Shown: positions 7,504 to 16,682 of the stretch, in pieces
How positions within the stretch are numbered: position 1 is the first letter of the stretch
Layout of the letters: each line of letters starts with the position of its first letter
Assembly (NCBI GenBank): GCA_030433805.1
Contig: JARUXA010000010.1
Location: 124,001 to 188,000 of the forward strand
Length of the DNA stretch: 64,000 nt
Reading direction: 5' to 3'
Source of the DNA: Sphingomonas sp. PsM26
GTDB taxonomy: Bacteria; Pseudomonadota; Alphaproteobacteria; Sphingomonadales; Sphingomonadaceae
Position numbers and translations under genes: made by a program
The notes under the pieces: generated by a model
Told to the model about the DNA's origin: nothing
The model's input: the letters and a program-made list of their open reading frames with translations, nothing else
The model's database searches: none

Positions 7504-8381
7504 CAGTCGGTATCCCGTGGTTTGTAGATCGTCTGCCCGCACGCCTGCATCCGTTCCGCGGCGGCGCCGATCAGACGCTCCGAATGGCCAATGTAGAGGA
7601 AGCCGTCAGGGGCGAGCTGGTCCACCAGACGCGCCTCAAGCTCGGCTTTCGCGGTATCGTCGAAATAGATCATGACGTTGCGGCAGAAGATCGCGTCATA
7701 TTGCTGACGCATCGGCCAGCGTTCGAACAGGTTGAGCACACGTGCGGTCACGAGCCGACGCGCCGTATCTGCAATGCGGAACCCCGCATCGTCGGGAACG
7801 AGCCACGCCTTCTGATAGGGCGCGGGAATCGGTTCCACGGTCTGCGCCGAGTAACAGGCACGGTTGACCGCATCGACCACCGGTTGCGAAATGTCGGTCG
7901 CGAGCAACTTGACGTCGCGGCCCTGCATCCAGCGTGCTTCGGCGGCGTTTTCACCGAGCAGCGTCATCGTGATCGAATAGACCTCTTCCCCGCTGGAACA
8001 CCCCGCCGACCATATCCGGATCGGGCGACCTGCCGGCCGCGCGCGCAAGCGCGGCAGCAGGGTCGACCGGAAATGCTCGAAATGGTGGTTCTCGCGGAAG
8101 AAGTGCGTGTGGTTGGTGGTCAGCGCAGTGACCATCCGCCGCCGTTCGCCCGCATCGCGCTCGATCAGCGCGACATAGGCCTGGAAGCTGTCGAGCTTGT
8201 TCTCGCGCACCCGGCGCGCAAGGCGTGAATGGACGAGCGACTTCTTCGCCGGCGGCAAGTGGATTCGCGCGTCGCTTTGCATGATCCGCGCAAGCGCCAG
8301 GAACTCGGCATCGCCAAGCACCGGGAGCATGTCGGTCGTGCCCGCATCGGTCGACGTGGGGGCAAGGCCGAGAACGCTCAC
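7503..8381 (-). CDS. cheR: Chemoreceptor methyltransferase CheR
   Basis: CheR methylates receptor glutamates using S-adenosylmethionine. The 292-residue protein has the family's TTNHTHFFRE, the SAM-binding IWSAGCSSGEEVYSI, DVKLLATDIS and FCRNVMIYFD. The GTG start overlaps the cheW stop (GTGA). Its likely tethering partner is the chemoreceptor at 27768, whose C terminus resembles a CheR-binding pentapeptide. Confidence 0.97.
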   Translation of the reverse strand: MSVLGLAPTSTDAGTTDMLPVLGDAEFLALARIMQSDARIHLPPAKKSLVHSRLARRVRENKLDSFQAYVALIERDAGERRRMVTALTTNHTHFFRENHHFEHFRSTLLPRLRARPAGRPIRIWSAGCSSGEEVYSITMTLLGENAAEARWMQGRDVKLLATDISQPVVDAVNRACYSAQTVEPIPAPYQKAWLVPDDAGFRIADTARRLVTARVLNLFERWPMRQQYDAIFCRNVMIYFDDTAKAELEARLVDQLAPDGFLYIGHSERLIGAAAERMQACGQTIYKPRDTD

Positions 8382-8950
8382 GCCGCGATATCCAGCCCGG
8401 CAACCGCACCCGTGGACGCTCCGTCCACGACCGGCGGGGCCAACGGTGCGATCGTCGTGGCGACCGTCCCGGCGACCGCGGTGCTGGTCACGGTCAGCGC
8501 ATCGAGATCGAGCAGCAGCACCATCGTCGATGCCGCGGCACCGCCGTCGCTGCCGCGCGTGGTGATCTGCACCAGCCCGGCGATCACGTTGGTATCCTGG
8601 ATCTCGACATCGGGCGCGGGCTGGATCGCGTCTTCCTGGATCCCGACGATGTCGTTGACCTCGTCGACCAGAAAACCGGCCTGCTTACCCGCGATGCTGA
8701 CGACCAGCACGCAAGAGCGACTGTGGATTTCGCTCGGCGTCCAGCCGAGGCGTTCGGCGAGTCCCACGATCGGCACGACCGTCCCGCGCAGGTTGGTCAC
8801 GCCCAGGATATAGCTCGGCACGCTCGGCAGCGGTGTCGGCGGTGCCCATTCGCGGATTTCGATCAGCGACCGCATGTCGATTCCGAAGGTCTGTTGGCCA
8901 AGTGCGAACGTCACCATTTTCAGTTCGCCGGCATTTTCCGTCATGCTCAT
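8378..8950 (-). CDS. cheW: Chemotaxis coupling protein CheW
   Basis: CheW couples CheA to receptors. The CheW domain (about residues 8-150) is typical: FGIDMRSLIEIREW, YILGVTNLRGTVVPIVGL and GFLVDEVNDIVGI. The 190-residue protein carries about 30-40 extra C-terminal residues rich in alanine, valine and threonine (TSTAVAGTVATTIAP) that ordinary CheW proteins lack. The ATG overlaps the cheA stop (ATGA). Confidence 0.95.
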   Translation of the reverse strand: MSMTENAGELKMVTFALGQQTFGIDMRSLIEIREWAPPTPLPSVPSYILGVTNLRGTVVPIVGLAERLGWTPSEIHSRSCVLVVSIAGKQAGFLVDEVNDIVGIQEDAIQPAPDVEIQDTNVIAGLVQITTRGSDGGAAASTMVLLLDLDALTVTSTAVAGTVATTIAPLAPPVVDGASTGAVAGLDIAA

Positions 8951-11130
8951 GCGGCAAGTCCTCGTGTCAGGGTTCGGGAAAGGGGAGCGACCAGCGCGTC
9001 GACGTCGAGGATCAACGCGATCGAACCGTCGCCCAGGATCGTCGCCCCACCCAGTCCGCGGATCGGGTGGAGGTTCTGTTCGAGACTCTTGATGACCACT
9101 TCGCGGCGGTCGTCGATCGTGTCGACGATCAGGCCGACCTTCCCGGCGGTCTCGCTCTCGACGATGATGACGAGCGATTCCTCGGGCGGCAGCGGGTTGG
9201 GGTCGGGCAGGCCGAAGATCTGCGTCAGGCGGCGCACGGGCAGATACGTGCCGCGCACCTCGATCACTTCGCTGCCCGGCGTGGTCGCGCGAACCTGGCC
9301 CGGCTCGGGCCGGATCGCCTCGATCACATGCGCGAGCGGAAGGACGAAACGCTGCCCCGCAAGGCGCACCACCATTCCGTCGAGGATCGCGAGCGTCAGC
9401 GGCAGAACGAGCGTGAACACCGTGCCCCGCCCCGGCGTCGAGCTGATGTCGACTCGCCCGCCGAGCGCCTCCACGTTCGAGCGCACCACGTCCATCCCGA
9501 CGCCACGTCCGGAAATGTTCGATACGGTCGTCGCGGTCGAGAAGCCCGGCGCGCAGATGAGCTGGTCGATCTCCTCGTCCGACAACACCGCATCGGGACC
9601 GATCAGCCCCTTCTCGATTGCTTTCGCGCGCACGCGTGCGCGGTCGATCCCGCGGCCATCGTCAGATACCGTCACGATGATCCGTGCGCCCTTCTGCGCA
9701 GCGGACAGGCGGATCGTGCCTTGCGCCGGCTTGCCCGCGCGCAGGCGATCCTCGGGCGATTCGATCCCGTGATCGACCGCGTTGCGGATCAGGTGGGTGA
9801 GCGGGTCGCCGATCTTCTCGATCACGCCCTTGTCGACTTCGGTCGTCTCGCCCTGCGTTTCCAGAACGACCTGCTTGCCGGTCTCTCCGGTCAGGTCGCG
9901 CAGCATCCGCGGCACGCGGTTGAACGCCTGCCGGATCGGCTGTGCGCGCAGCGACATCACCGTGTCCTGGATCTCGCGCGTCAACCGGGCCTGTTCGGGC
10001 AGTTCGACGCGCTGCTGATCCGCCGGGGACAGCCGGTCCGACAGGATCGACCCGCGGATGACGAGCTCGCCGACCAGGTTGAGCAGCATGTCGAGCTTGT
10101 GGAGATCGACGCGGATCGTCTGCGATGCGGTATCGGTCGTGCGCGGGTCCTGCTTTGCAGGCCCGTCGGCGACCGCCGTCGCGGTGGCGACCGCAGCCGC
10201 AGCCGCGATCGCGGGCGATGCCGCCTCGACCCGCTGGAGCAAGTCGTGGATCGCACCCGGTTCGCGAAGCGGCGCGTCGGCGGCGACGGGCGTTGGAACC
10301 GGCGGAAGCGGTTCGCCGCTGGTGCGCATGACCTCGACAATCGAATCGGGCGCGACGAAATCAAAACAGTCGCCGATCTGATCCTCGCCGACATCGCCGG
10401 GCAGGCTGATCGTCCAACGCAGATAGGCATGCTCCGGGTCGAGATCGCGCAGCGGCGGCAGGCCACTGGTGTCCACGCCGGTGACGTGCCCGCCCAGACC
10501 CTCGAGTTCGCGGATCACGAGGATCGGCTCCGCTCCGTTGGCCATCGCATCGCGCGACGGCGCGAACAGGATCGTCCATTCGGGCTCGACCAGAGCAGCC
10601 GGCGCAGTTTCCGGCGCGGCAAAATCCTCGATCGCGACCGTCACCGGCTCGAACCCGAACGGATCGATCTCGTCGGCAATCGCGGGTTCAACGACGGGCG
10701 GCGCGACGGCCACGGGAGCCTCGACCGGCGCGGCGGGTGTCGCGCCCTGCCCCGCGAGGATCGCCTCGAGTGCTGCAAGCGATGCGGCATCGTCGGGCAG
10801 GCCCATCGTGCCCTGCGCGGCGGCGACATGGTCCGACAGTTTGTCGAACGCGCCGAGCATCACCGTGATGACCCCCTGCGTCGGCGCGATCCGGCCAGCG
10901 CGGATCTCGTCGAGCACATTCTCGAACCGATGCGCGAAGGCGGTCAGCGCGGCATGGCCGAACGCCCCTGCGCCGCCCTTGATCGAATGGACCGCGCGGA
11001 ACACGCTGGCGATCGTCTTGGGGGCGGTGTCGCCCCCCTGCATCGCGGCCAGACCCTGTTCGGCGGCGAGCAATCCTTCGGCGCATTCCTCGAAGAAGAT
11101 GCCCTGGATCTCGTCGAGTTCGTCGCTCAT
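8947..11130 (-). CDS. cheA: Chemotaxis histidine kinase CheA
   Basis: CheA phosphorylates CheY and CheB. The ATG at 11130 gives 727 residues. The N-terminal HPt domain has the phospho-accepting histidine in AVHSIKGGAGAFG. A long middle region follows, then the dimerisation domain (VDLHKLDMLLNLVGELV). The ATP-binding domain has HLIRNAVDHGIE, DDGRGI and GRGVGMDVV. The protein ends in a CheW-like domain with LPLAHVIEAI and LRGTYLPVRRL-like sequence. The start overlaps the cheY2 stop (ATGA). Confidence 0.97.
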   Translation of the reverse strand: MSDELDEIQGIFFEECAEGLLAAEQGLAAMQGGDTAPKTIASVFRAVHSIKGGAGAFGHAALTAFAHRFENVLDEIRAGRIAPTQGVITVMLGAFDKLSDHVAAAQGTMGLPDDAASLAALEAILAGQGATPAAPVEAPVAVAPPVVEPAIADEIDPFGFEPVTVAIEDFAAPETAPAALVEPEWTILFAPSRDAMANGAEPILVIRELEGLGGHVTGVDTSGLPPLRDLDPEHAYLRWTISLPGDVGEDQIGDCFDFVAPDSIVEVMRTSGEPLPPVPTPVAADAPLREPGAIHDLLQRVEAASPAIAAAAAVATATAVADGPAKQDPRTTDTASQTIRVDLHKLDMLLNLVGELVIRGSILSDRLSPADQQRVELPEQARLTREIQDTVMSLRAQPIRQAFNRVPRMLRDLTGETGKQVVLETQGETTEVDKGVIEKIGDPLTHLIRNAVDHGIESPEDRLRAGKPAQGTIRLSAAQKGARIIVTVSDDGRGIDRARVRAKAIEKGLIGPDAVLSDEEIDQLICAPGFSTATTVSNISGRGVGMDVVRSNVEALGGRVDISSTPGRGTVFTLVLPLTLAILDGMVVRLAGQRFVLPLAHVIEAIRPEPGQVRATTPGSEVIEVRGTYLPVRRLTQIFGLPDPNPLPPEESLVIIVESETAGKVGLIVDTIDDRREVVIKSLEQNLHPIRGLGGATILGDGSIALILDVDALVAPLSRTLTRGLAA

Positions 11131-11492
11131 GGACACACCCGACGGATCGCCGCCCCCAGTTTGGCCGCCTCGAACGGCTTGGTGATCCACCCGGTCGCAC
11201 CCGCCGAGCGCGCGCGCGCCTTCTTCTCGTCCGAGAATTCAGTCGACAGCACGAGGATCGGCGTACCGCGGAACTGCGGCAGCGCGCGCACCGCCTCGAT
11301 CAGCTCGAAGCCGTCCATTTCGGGCATGTTGATGTCGGTGATGAGCAGGTCGGGCTGCACCTCGTGCATCCGGGCGAGCCCGTGGACCCCGTCATTGGCG
11401 GATTCGATGCTGAACCCCTGCGCGGTGAGCGAGGTTTTCAACAGCATCCGCATGCTCGCGGAATCATCGACGGTCAGAATCAATTTGCTCAC
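11127..11492 (-). CDS. Second CheY-type response regulator
   Basis: A 121-residue single receiver domain with TVDDSASMRM, the site LITDINMPEMDG, LVLSTEFSD and WITKPF. It differs from the CheY at 6073 and lies at the head of the operon beside the STAS protein and cheA. Alphaproteobacteria often have several CheY proteins, one acting on the motor and another as a phosphate sink; which this one is cannot be told from sequence. The GTG overlaps the STAS gene stop. Confidence 0.92.
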   Translation of the reverse strand: MSKLILTVDDSASMRMLLKTSLTAQGFSIESANDGVHGLARMHEVQPDLLITDINMPEMDGFELIEAVRALPQFRGTPILVLSTEFSDEKKARARSAGATGWITKPFEAAKLGAAIRRVCP

Positions 11493-11818
11493 GATTCAAC
11501 GTCCTCCTCGGCGGTGATCGCCAGGGTGTGATTGAGGCCAAGCGCCGCAATACGTGCGGTGAAGGCTGGGCTGGGGTTGGTGATGGCGAAGGCCTGACCC
11601 GCCGCCTGCGCATCGATCCGCGCGGCGATCAGCAACTGGAGCACCGCCTGCCCGACGCTTTCGACGCGACTGGCATCGACGTTGACCCGGTCGCCCAGAT
11701 TGGCGGCGAGGACGAGCCGGACCTTGAGGTCCTCAGCAGTGACGGTGGTGCCGTGCGCGGGCAGGTGGATCGTGTCCACCGTGCTTTCGGGATCAGGCTG
11801 GTTGGGCATTAAGGTCAT
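11489..11818 (-). CDS. STAS-domain protein of the chemotaxis operon
   Basis: The 109-residue protein looks like a STAS domain: LKVRLVLAANLGDRVNVDAS, then ESVGQAVLQLLIAARIDAQAAG, AFAITNPSPAF and IAALGLNHTL. STAS domains occur in anti-anti-sigma factors and in chemotaxis operons. The usual phosphorylatable serine position reads DASRVESVG. The start at 11818 lies inside the 3' end of motA, a 26-base overlap; a Met three codons on (11809) is possible. Confidence 0.8.
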   Translation of the reverse strand: MTLMPNQPDPESTVDTIHLPAHGTTVTAEDLKVRLVLAANLGDRVNVDASRVESVGQAVLQLLIAARIDAQAAGQAFAITNPSPAFTARIAALGLNHTLAITAEEDVES

Positions 11819-12677
11819 TTTTTGCCTCGTCGAGTGCGGTCTCGAGTTGCTGGAACGTCGGCGCATGTTCCGACGGGGTGGCGCGGCGCGCGATCTCGAT
11901 CGCGACCTGAGTCGGCATGCCCTGGGCGTGCGCGACGATGGCGGTCTTGGCGATGACGAACGGTTTGCCGTCGGCCTCGATCACCTGGAGCAGCTTGGAT
12001 GCGAGCGGACCGACCAGACAGTAAGCGAGCAACACGCCGAGGAACGTCCCCACCAGTGCGCCGCCGATCATCGCACCGAGCACCTCGACCGGCTTGTCGA
12101 TCGACCCCATCGTCTTGATGACCCCGAGCACCGCGGCGACGATGCCGATCGCGGGGAGGCCGTCGGCCATCGCCTGCAGCGCATGTTGCGGCGCGAGTTC
12201 GTGGTGGTGGTGCGCCTCGATGTCATTCTCCATCGCTTCGGCAAGCTGATGCGGATCCTCGAAGTTGACCGTCATCATCCGCAGATAATCGCAGATGAAC
12301 TCGATCAAATGATGATCCTTGAGCAGCCGTGGGAAGCGGTTGAACAGGCGGCTTTCCTCCGGCGTGTCGAGATGCGGTTCGATCGCGGTCGCGCCCCCTT
12401 TCTTGAAGGTGACGAGCAGCCCGAACAGCAACGTCAGCAAGTCGCGGTAATCCTGGTCCTTCCAGCGACCGCCCTTGAACGAGCGGAGCAGTCCCCCGCC
12501 CGCCTGCTTGACCACGCCGAACGGGTTGGACACGACGAACGCGCCGATCGCGGCACCCGCGATCGCCATCATCTCGTGCGGCAACGCGTGGAGGATGATC
12601 TCCATCTTGCCGCCGCTCATCAGGAAGCTCCCGAAGACGCAGGCGAGGATAATCACGAAACCTACGCCGTTCAGCAT
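11793..12677 (-). CDS. motA: Flagellar stator protein MotA
   Basis: MotA forms the stator ring around MotB. The 294-residue protein has four hydrophobic segments, with the first at residues 4-20 and a paired set near residues 165-220 (GLPAIGIVAAVLGVIKTMGSI and IGGALVGTFLGVLLAYCLVGPLAS). The cytoplasmic loop contains LLFGLLVTFKKGG. It heads the long motility operon. motB is separated from it by nine chemotaxis genes, an unusual split of the stator pair. Confidence 0.96.
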   Translation of the reverse strand: MLNGVGFVIILACVFGSFLMSGGKMEIILHALPHEMMAIAGAAIGAFVVSNPFGVVKQAGGGLLRSFKGGRWKDQDYRDLLTLLFGLLVTFKKGGATAIEPHLDTPEESRLFNRFPRLLKDHHLIEFICDYLRMMTVNFEDPHQLAEAMENDIEAHHHHELAPQHALQAMADGLPAIGIVAAVLGVIKTMGSIDKPVEVLGAMIGGALVGTFLGVLLAYCLVGPLASKLLQVIEADGKPFVIAKTAIVAHAQGMPTQVAIEIARRATPSEHAPTFQQLETALDEAKNDLNAQPA

Positions 12678-12724
12678 ATGCGGTGCCTATCCCCCTTCCG
12701 ACCTGCGACAGCGCGGTCTGGCAG

Positions 12725-12731
12725 ATTATAG
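12725..12731 (-). promoter_or_regulatory. Possible -10 element for motA (CTATAAT)
   Basis: The minus strand reads CTCTATAATCTGCC here, about 48 bases before the motA ATG. The region upstream is GC-rich without a TTGACA-like box. Position and the TATAAT match suggest the start of the motA-to-PilZ transcript. Confidence 0.35.
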
Positions 12732-12848
12732 AGCGGGGTCGGGGTCGCCGGTTGCGGGGGGCGGGTTTTCGCAGTGATGCTGCCGGTGCGACCGATCGCG
12801 CGCGGGTTCGCCTAGAATGGAAAGCGAAATCCAGTTGCAGGAGCGTTC

Positions 12849-13208
12849 ATGTCGGTCGAAGCCTATCGTCGCGCGCGGACGATCGTCGAAAGTCCCCGCG
12901 CCACCGAACGCCGCCTGATCGGCCAGATGGTCGGCGACATGATCGCCGCACGCGACCAGGGGCTGCACGGGGTACGCCTGATGCCGGTGCTGCATCGCAA
13001 CCGCGAGATGTGGAACACCTTCGCCGCCGCCTGCGGTGCGCCGGGCAACGCGCTGCCCGATACCTTGCGCGCGGGGATCATTTCGATCGGTTTGTGGGTC
13101 GATCGCTTCACCAGCGACGTCGTCGCCGGGCGCGAGCCGATCGACCCGCTGATCGGCGTCAATCGCGCCATCCTCGACGGACTTGCCGCGGAATCACTTG
13201 CCGCCTGA
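12849..13208 (+). CDS. flaF: Flagellar biosynthesis regulator FlaF
   Basis: FlaF is a small alphaproteobacterial protein needed for flagellin production and secretion, working opposite FlbT. The 119-residue product has the family features: AYRRARTIVESPRATERRLIGQ at the N terminus, HRNREMWNTFAA, LPDTLRAGIISIGLWVDRFT and LIGVNRAILDGLA. AGGAG lies five bases before the ATG. It is divergent from motA. No flagellin gene is present in the window. Confidence 0.92.
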   Translation: MSVEAYRRARTIVESPRATERRLIGQMVGDMIAARDQGLHGVRLMPVLHRNREMWNTFAAACGAPGNALPDTLRAGIISIGLWVDRFTSDVVAGREPIDPLIGVNRAILDGLAAESLAA

Positions 13209-13221
13209 CGGGGTCGGGCGC

Positions 13222-13243
13222 GACGCCGGATCAGGCCGGCGTC
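13222..13243. terminator. Possible bidirectional terminator hairpin
   Basis: GACGCCGG and CCGGCGTC form a perfect 8-bp stem around a 6-base loop. It lies at the convergent ends of flaF and the FixJ-like gene and overlaps the latter's stop codon. No T-run follows, so efficiency is uncertain. Confidence 0.5.
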
Positions 13244-13848
13244 ACCAGTCCTGCCGCGAACGCCAGCCGCAATGCCTCCGACAGGCTGCCGACGTCGAGC
13301 TTCTCCATCATGTTGGCGCGGTAGATCTCGACCGTGCGCGGCGACAGGTCGAGATCGTGGGCGATCACCTTGTTGGCGCGCCCCTCGATCAACCCCAACA
13401 ACACTTCGCGTTCCCGGGGGGACAAGGTCGCCACACGGCTGCGCGCTTCCACGACCCGGGCATTGCGTGCGCAATCATCCTCGAACCGGCAGAACGCCGC
13501 CTCGATCACTTCGATCAGCTGGTCGGGATCATAGGGCTTCTCGAGAAAATCGAGCGCCCCCGCCTTCATCGCCTGGACCGCAATGCCGATGTCGCCACGC
13601 CCCGTCAGCATGATCGTCGCGAACCGTTCGCGCATCGGCTGGAGCGCGCGCAGCACGTCGAGCCCGGTCGCGCCGGGCATGTGGAAATCGAGCAGCAGCA
13701 CCCCCTGGTCGGCGGCGTCGATCGCCGCGAGGAACGCATCCCCCGAGGAATAGCCGCGAACGATCAGCCCCGGGATCTGCTGGAGCAACGTCTGCAGCGA
13801 CAGCCGCACGGGATCATCGTCGTCCACGACATAAACGCTTCGCATCAT
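13231..13848 (-). CDS. FixJ-like response regulator
   Basis: The 205-residue protein has a receiver domain (about 1-120) with YVVDDDDPVR, the site LLLDFHMPGATG, MLTGRGDIGIAVQAMKAGA and EKPYD. It is followed by a LuxR/FixJ-type HTH with LSPREREVLLGLIEGRANKVIA, LSPRTVEIYRANMMEKL. The pattern is that of FixJ/FixR transcription activators. Its ATG overlaps the stop of the histidine kinase gene (ATGA), so the two form a pair. Targets are unknown; the position suggests control of motility or respiration. Confidence 0.92.
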   Translation of the reverse strand: MMRSVYVVDDDDPVRLSLQTLLQQIPGLIVRGYSSGDAFLAAIDAADQGVLLLDFHMPGATGLDVLRALQPMRERFATIMLTGRGDIGIAVQAMKAGALDFLEKPYDPDQLIEVIEAAFCRFEDDCARNARVVEARSRVATLSPREREVLLGLIEGRANKVIAHDLDLSPRTVEIYRANMMEKLDVGSLSEALRLAFAAGLVTPA

Positions 13849-16535
13849 CGCTGTTTGCCCCCAGGCTTGATGACGACACGCGGGACGGTGAAGCTGAATG
13901 CAGCCCCCCCCGCGGCCAGATTTTCGGCGCGCAGGCTGCCGCCATGTGCCTCCACGATCCGCCGACAGATCGACAGGCCGATCCCCATGCCCGCTTCCCC
14001 CTTGGTCGACGTGAACGGCATGTAGAGCTGCGACAGGATCACGTCGGCGATCCCCGGCCCCGAATCCGACACCGTAATCTCGATCCAATCCGCGTCCAGC
14101 GCCCGTGTCGCGACCCGGATCCGCCGATTGTCCTTGGGCATGGTATATAGCGCATCGAGGCTGTTGCGCAGCAGATTGACGAGCACTTGCTGGATCTGGA
14201 TGCGGTCGGCGAGCATATGGTCCGCCTGTGGGTCGAGATCGTAGCAGATCGTGACGTCGAGCCGTTCGTAGCCGACGAGAACGAGCGCGCTCGCCTCGCG
14301 GATTGCGGTCTCGACCGGTTCGACACGCGAATCGGTCTCGTGCCGTGCGGCGAAATCGCGCATCCGGCGGATGATCTCGCCCGCGCGCAGCGACTGTTCG
14401 CCCGCCGCGGTGATCTGTTCCAGCAACATCGCCGAGCTCTGCCCCCCCTGGTCGGCCTGCTGCGCAACGCCGCGACGCGCCGCCGCGAGGTAATTGGCGA
14501 TCGCGGTCAGCGGCTGGTTGATTTCGTGCGCCAGCCCCGCCGCAAGTTCCCCCATCGCGTTGAGCCGCCCGACGTGAGTCAGCTCGCTCCGCAGCGAGTC
14601 CAGGCGTTCCTCGGACTCCAGCCGTTCGGATATGTCGCGAACGAAGCCGGTGAACACACGCACATCGGCATAGCGCGCCTCCCCCACGCGCAGCTCGATC
14701 GGCACTTCCTGCCCGTCCGCGCGCCGTGCGGTCAGGAAACGCGTCCGGTCGAGCACGCGTCTGGTGCCGGTCTCGCGATAGCGGCGGAGGTAATCGTCGT
14801 GGTGCACGCCGTGATGATCGGGCATCAACAGCGCGACGTTCGCCCCCACCACCTGTCGCGCGGCATAGCCGAACAGCCGCTCGGCAGCGGGGCTGAAGGT
14901 CAGGATGATGCCCTTCTCGTCGATCACGATCATCGCATCGGGTACGGTTTCCAGCACGGACCGCAACTGCGCCTCGCGGGCGGCCAATTGCGTTTCGTTG
15001 GCGACGCGGTCGGTGACGTCGATGTTGACCCCGATCGCGCGATCGGGATGGCCCTTATCGTCATAGAAACAGCGCGACGATCCCTCGATCACGCGGATCT
15101 CGCCGTCGGGGCGACGCATGCGATAGGTGAAGGAAAACCGATCCGCCTTGGCCCAGATCGCTGCTGCCATGCGGCGCTCGATCGTTTCGCGGTCCTCGGG
15201 GAAGACATCCGCCGCCCAGCTTGCGTAGTCGCGGATCGTGCCCGGCGCGACCCCGAGCATCGTCTCGGTGTTGCCGACCCAGTGGATCGCGTTGCTGCGC
15301 GCATCCCATTCGAACACCCCAATCGAATGCGCCTGCGCGGCCAGCAGCAGCCGTGTCTCGCTGTCACCCAGCGCGCGTTCGGCGGCGGCGCGCGCGGTAA
15401 TATCGCTCATCGACAACACTGCACGCGTGGTGCTGCCATCGGCACTGCGCGCCTGTTCGAGCACCCGCACTTCATGTCCGTCGCGATGGCGTTCGATCAA
15501 TTCGGTGCCGCCGACCTTGCCGGGGGCGCCCGTGGGTAGCGGCGGCGTGCCGTCCAGCGTGCGCGAATGGAGCAGCGCATGCTTGTTCTGCCCGATCGCA
15601 AGCGCCGCGGGCCAGCCGTACAGCTCCTCGCATCCGCGCGACCAGTAAACGATCGTCCCGGCACCGTCGACCATGACGATCGGACCGTTGTCCAGCGCGC
15701 GTGCAAACTCGCGCGTCGCCATGCGTTCGGTGACGAGCCCGGTGACGAGCCACCAGACCACCGTACCGAGAATGATCGTCTCGAGCGGCACGACCGCCAG
15801 CAGCTGGATCAGGTCGGGCGGCAACGGCACGATCAACCCCTGCACGACGACGATCAGCGCGGGCGTCACCAGGATGAACGGCAAGACGTAATGCAGATTG
15901 TGCCAGCCGGGATTCTCCTGCTGAGCGAGCACCGCGAGCGCACCGTCGCACGCCTCGACCAGCACTGCCGCGGCGAGAACGATCGCAGTAATCGCGATCG
16001 GCAGGGCTACGGCAAGCTCCATCGGGGGCGTGACCGACCCCGGCGATGGCAGCATTCCGGTCGCGTGGAGCGTCACGCTCGCGGCGAGCATCGCCAGGCT
16101 TGCCGCCAGCGCCGCGGTCAGCGCGGCCACCCGCATGAGATCGACCCGCCGCAACCGCAGCAACGCGACGCTGATGACCAGGAGGATCAGGATCGCGGGC
16201 GTGATGCCGGCGTGAACCGCTTCCGTGGCAATGAACGGATGCTGGAACAGACATAGCAACGCGATCAGCGTGCTGCTGAACAGCAATGACGCAATCAGCC
16301 AGGTCGGCGCCGGGCGCAAAGCCGCGATGAACGCGGCGCATACCGCCAACAGACCGGCAAGGTCATCGGGATGCGCGGGAAGATCACGATATCCGTAGTC
16401 CAGCAGACGGGGAAGATCGAGCGACCATCCAAGCAACGCAACCGTCGTACTGACCACGCAGACCAACAGGCTGGCGATAAGACTGGAACGACGGACGGGG
16501 TTTGTTGCCAGATGCGCAACCGCTGAATTGGGCAC
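13845..16535 (-). CDS. FixL-like membrane histidine kinase with heme-type PAS
   Basis: A GTG at 16535 preceded by GGGAG gives about 896 residues; another in-frame GTG at 16625 lacks a ribosome-binding site. The first 300 or so residues hold about eight hydrophobic helices (MASE-like sensor). Three PAS domains follow. The third (SVLETVPDAMIVIDEKG to VFTGFVRDISER) closely resembles the FixL heme PAS and keeps a histidine in HHDDYLRRY and an arginine in LDRTRF, at the spacing of FixL His200 and Arg220. The kinase part has GLAHEINQPLTAI and an ATPase domain with SGPGIAD and GMGIGLSI. It overlaps the FixJ-like gene, its likely partner. Confidence 0.88.
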   Translation of the reverse strand: MPNSAVAHLATNPVRRSSLIASLLVCVVSTTVALLGWSLDLPRLLDYGYRDLPAHPDDLAGLLAVCAAFIAALRPAPTWLIASLLFSSTLIALLCLFQHPFIATEAVHAGITPAILILLVISVALLRLRRVDLMRVAALTAALAASLAMLAASVTLHATGMLPSPGSVTPPMELAVALPIAITAIVLAAAVLVEACDGALAVLAQQENPGWHNLHYVLPFILVTPALIVVVQGLIVPLPPDLIQLLAVVPLETIILGTVVWWLVTGLVTERMATREFARALDNGPIVMVDGAGTIVYWSRGCEELYGWPAALAIGQNKHALLHSRTLDGTPPLPTGAPGKVGGTELIERHRDGHEVRVLEQARSADGSTTRAVLSMSDITARAAAERALGDSETRLLLAAQAHSIGVFEWDARSNAIHWVGNTETMLGVAPGTIRDYASWAADVFPEDRETIERRMAAAIWAKADRFSFTYRMRRPDGEIRVIEGSSRCFYDDKGHPDRAIGVNIDVTDRVANETQLAAREAQLRSVLETVPDAMIVIDEKGIILTFSPAAERLFGYAARQVVGANVALLMPDHHGVHHDDYLRRYRETGTRRVLDRTRFLTARRADGQEVPIELRVGEARYADVRVFTGFVRDISERLESEERLDSLRSELTHVGRLNAMGELAAGLAHEINQPLTAIANYLAAARRGVAQQADQGGQSSAMLLEQITAAGEQSLRAGEIIRRMRDFAARHETDSRVEPVETAIREASALVLVGYERLDVTICYDLDPQADHMLADRIQIQQVLVNLLRNSLDALYTMPKDNRRIRVATRALDADWIEITVSDSGPGIADVILSQLYMPFTSTKGEAGMGIGLSICRRIVEAHGGSLRAENLAAGGAAFSFTVPRVVIKPGGKQR

Positions 16536-16682
16536 TATTCTCCCGCTCGGCCAAGCTTCGCTAATGATCGACAATAAGCGACGACTACCGTCGAAACGCA
16601 ATAGTCGTTGACGGCGCGATGCCACATGGCAGTTGACGAAAGGTTACGTGGCGCAAGCGCTCCTGCCCAAAACCGCGTCGGT

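Noticed and set aside
13845..16535. Start of the histidine kinase at GTG 16625
   Set aside because: There is no ribosome-binding site there. The GTG at 16535 has GGGAG just upstream.
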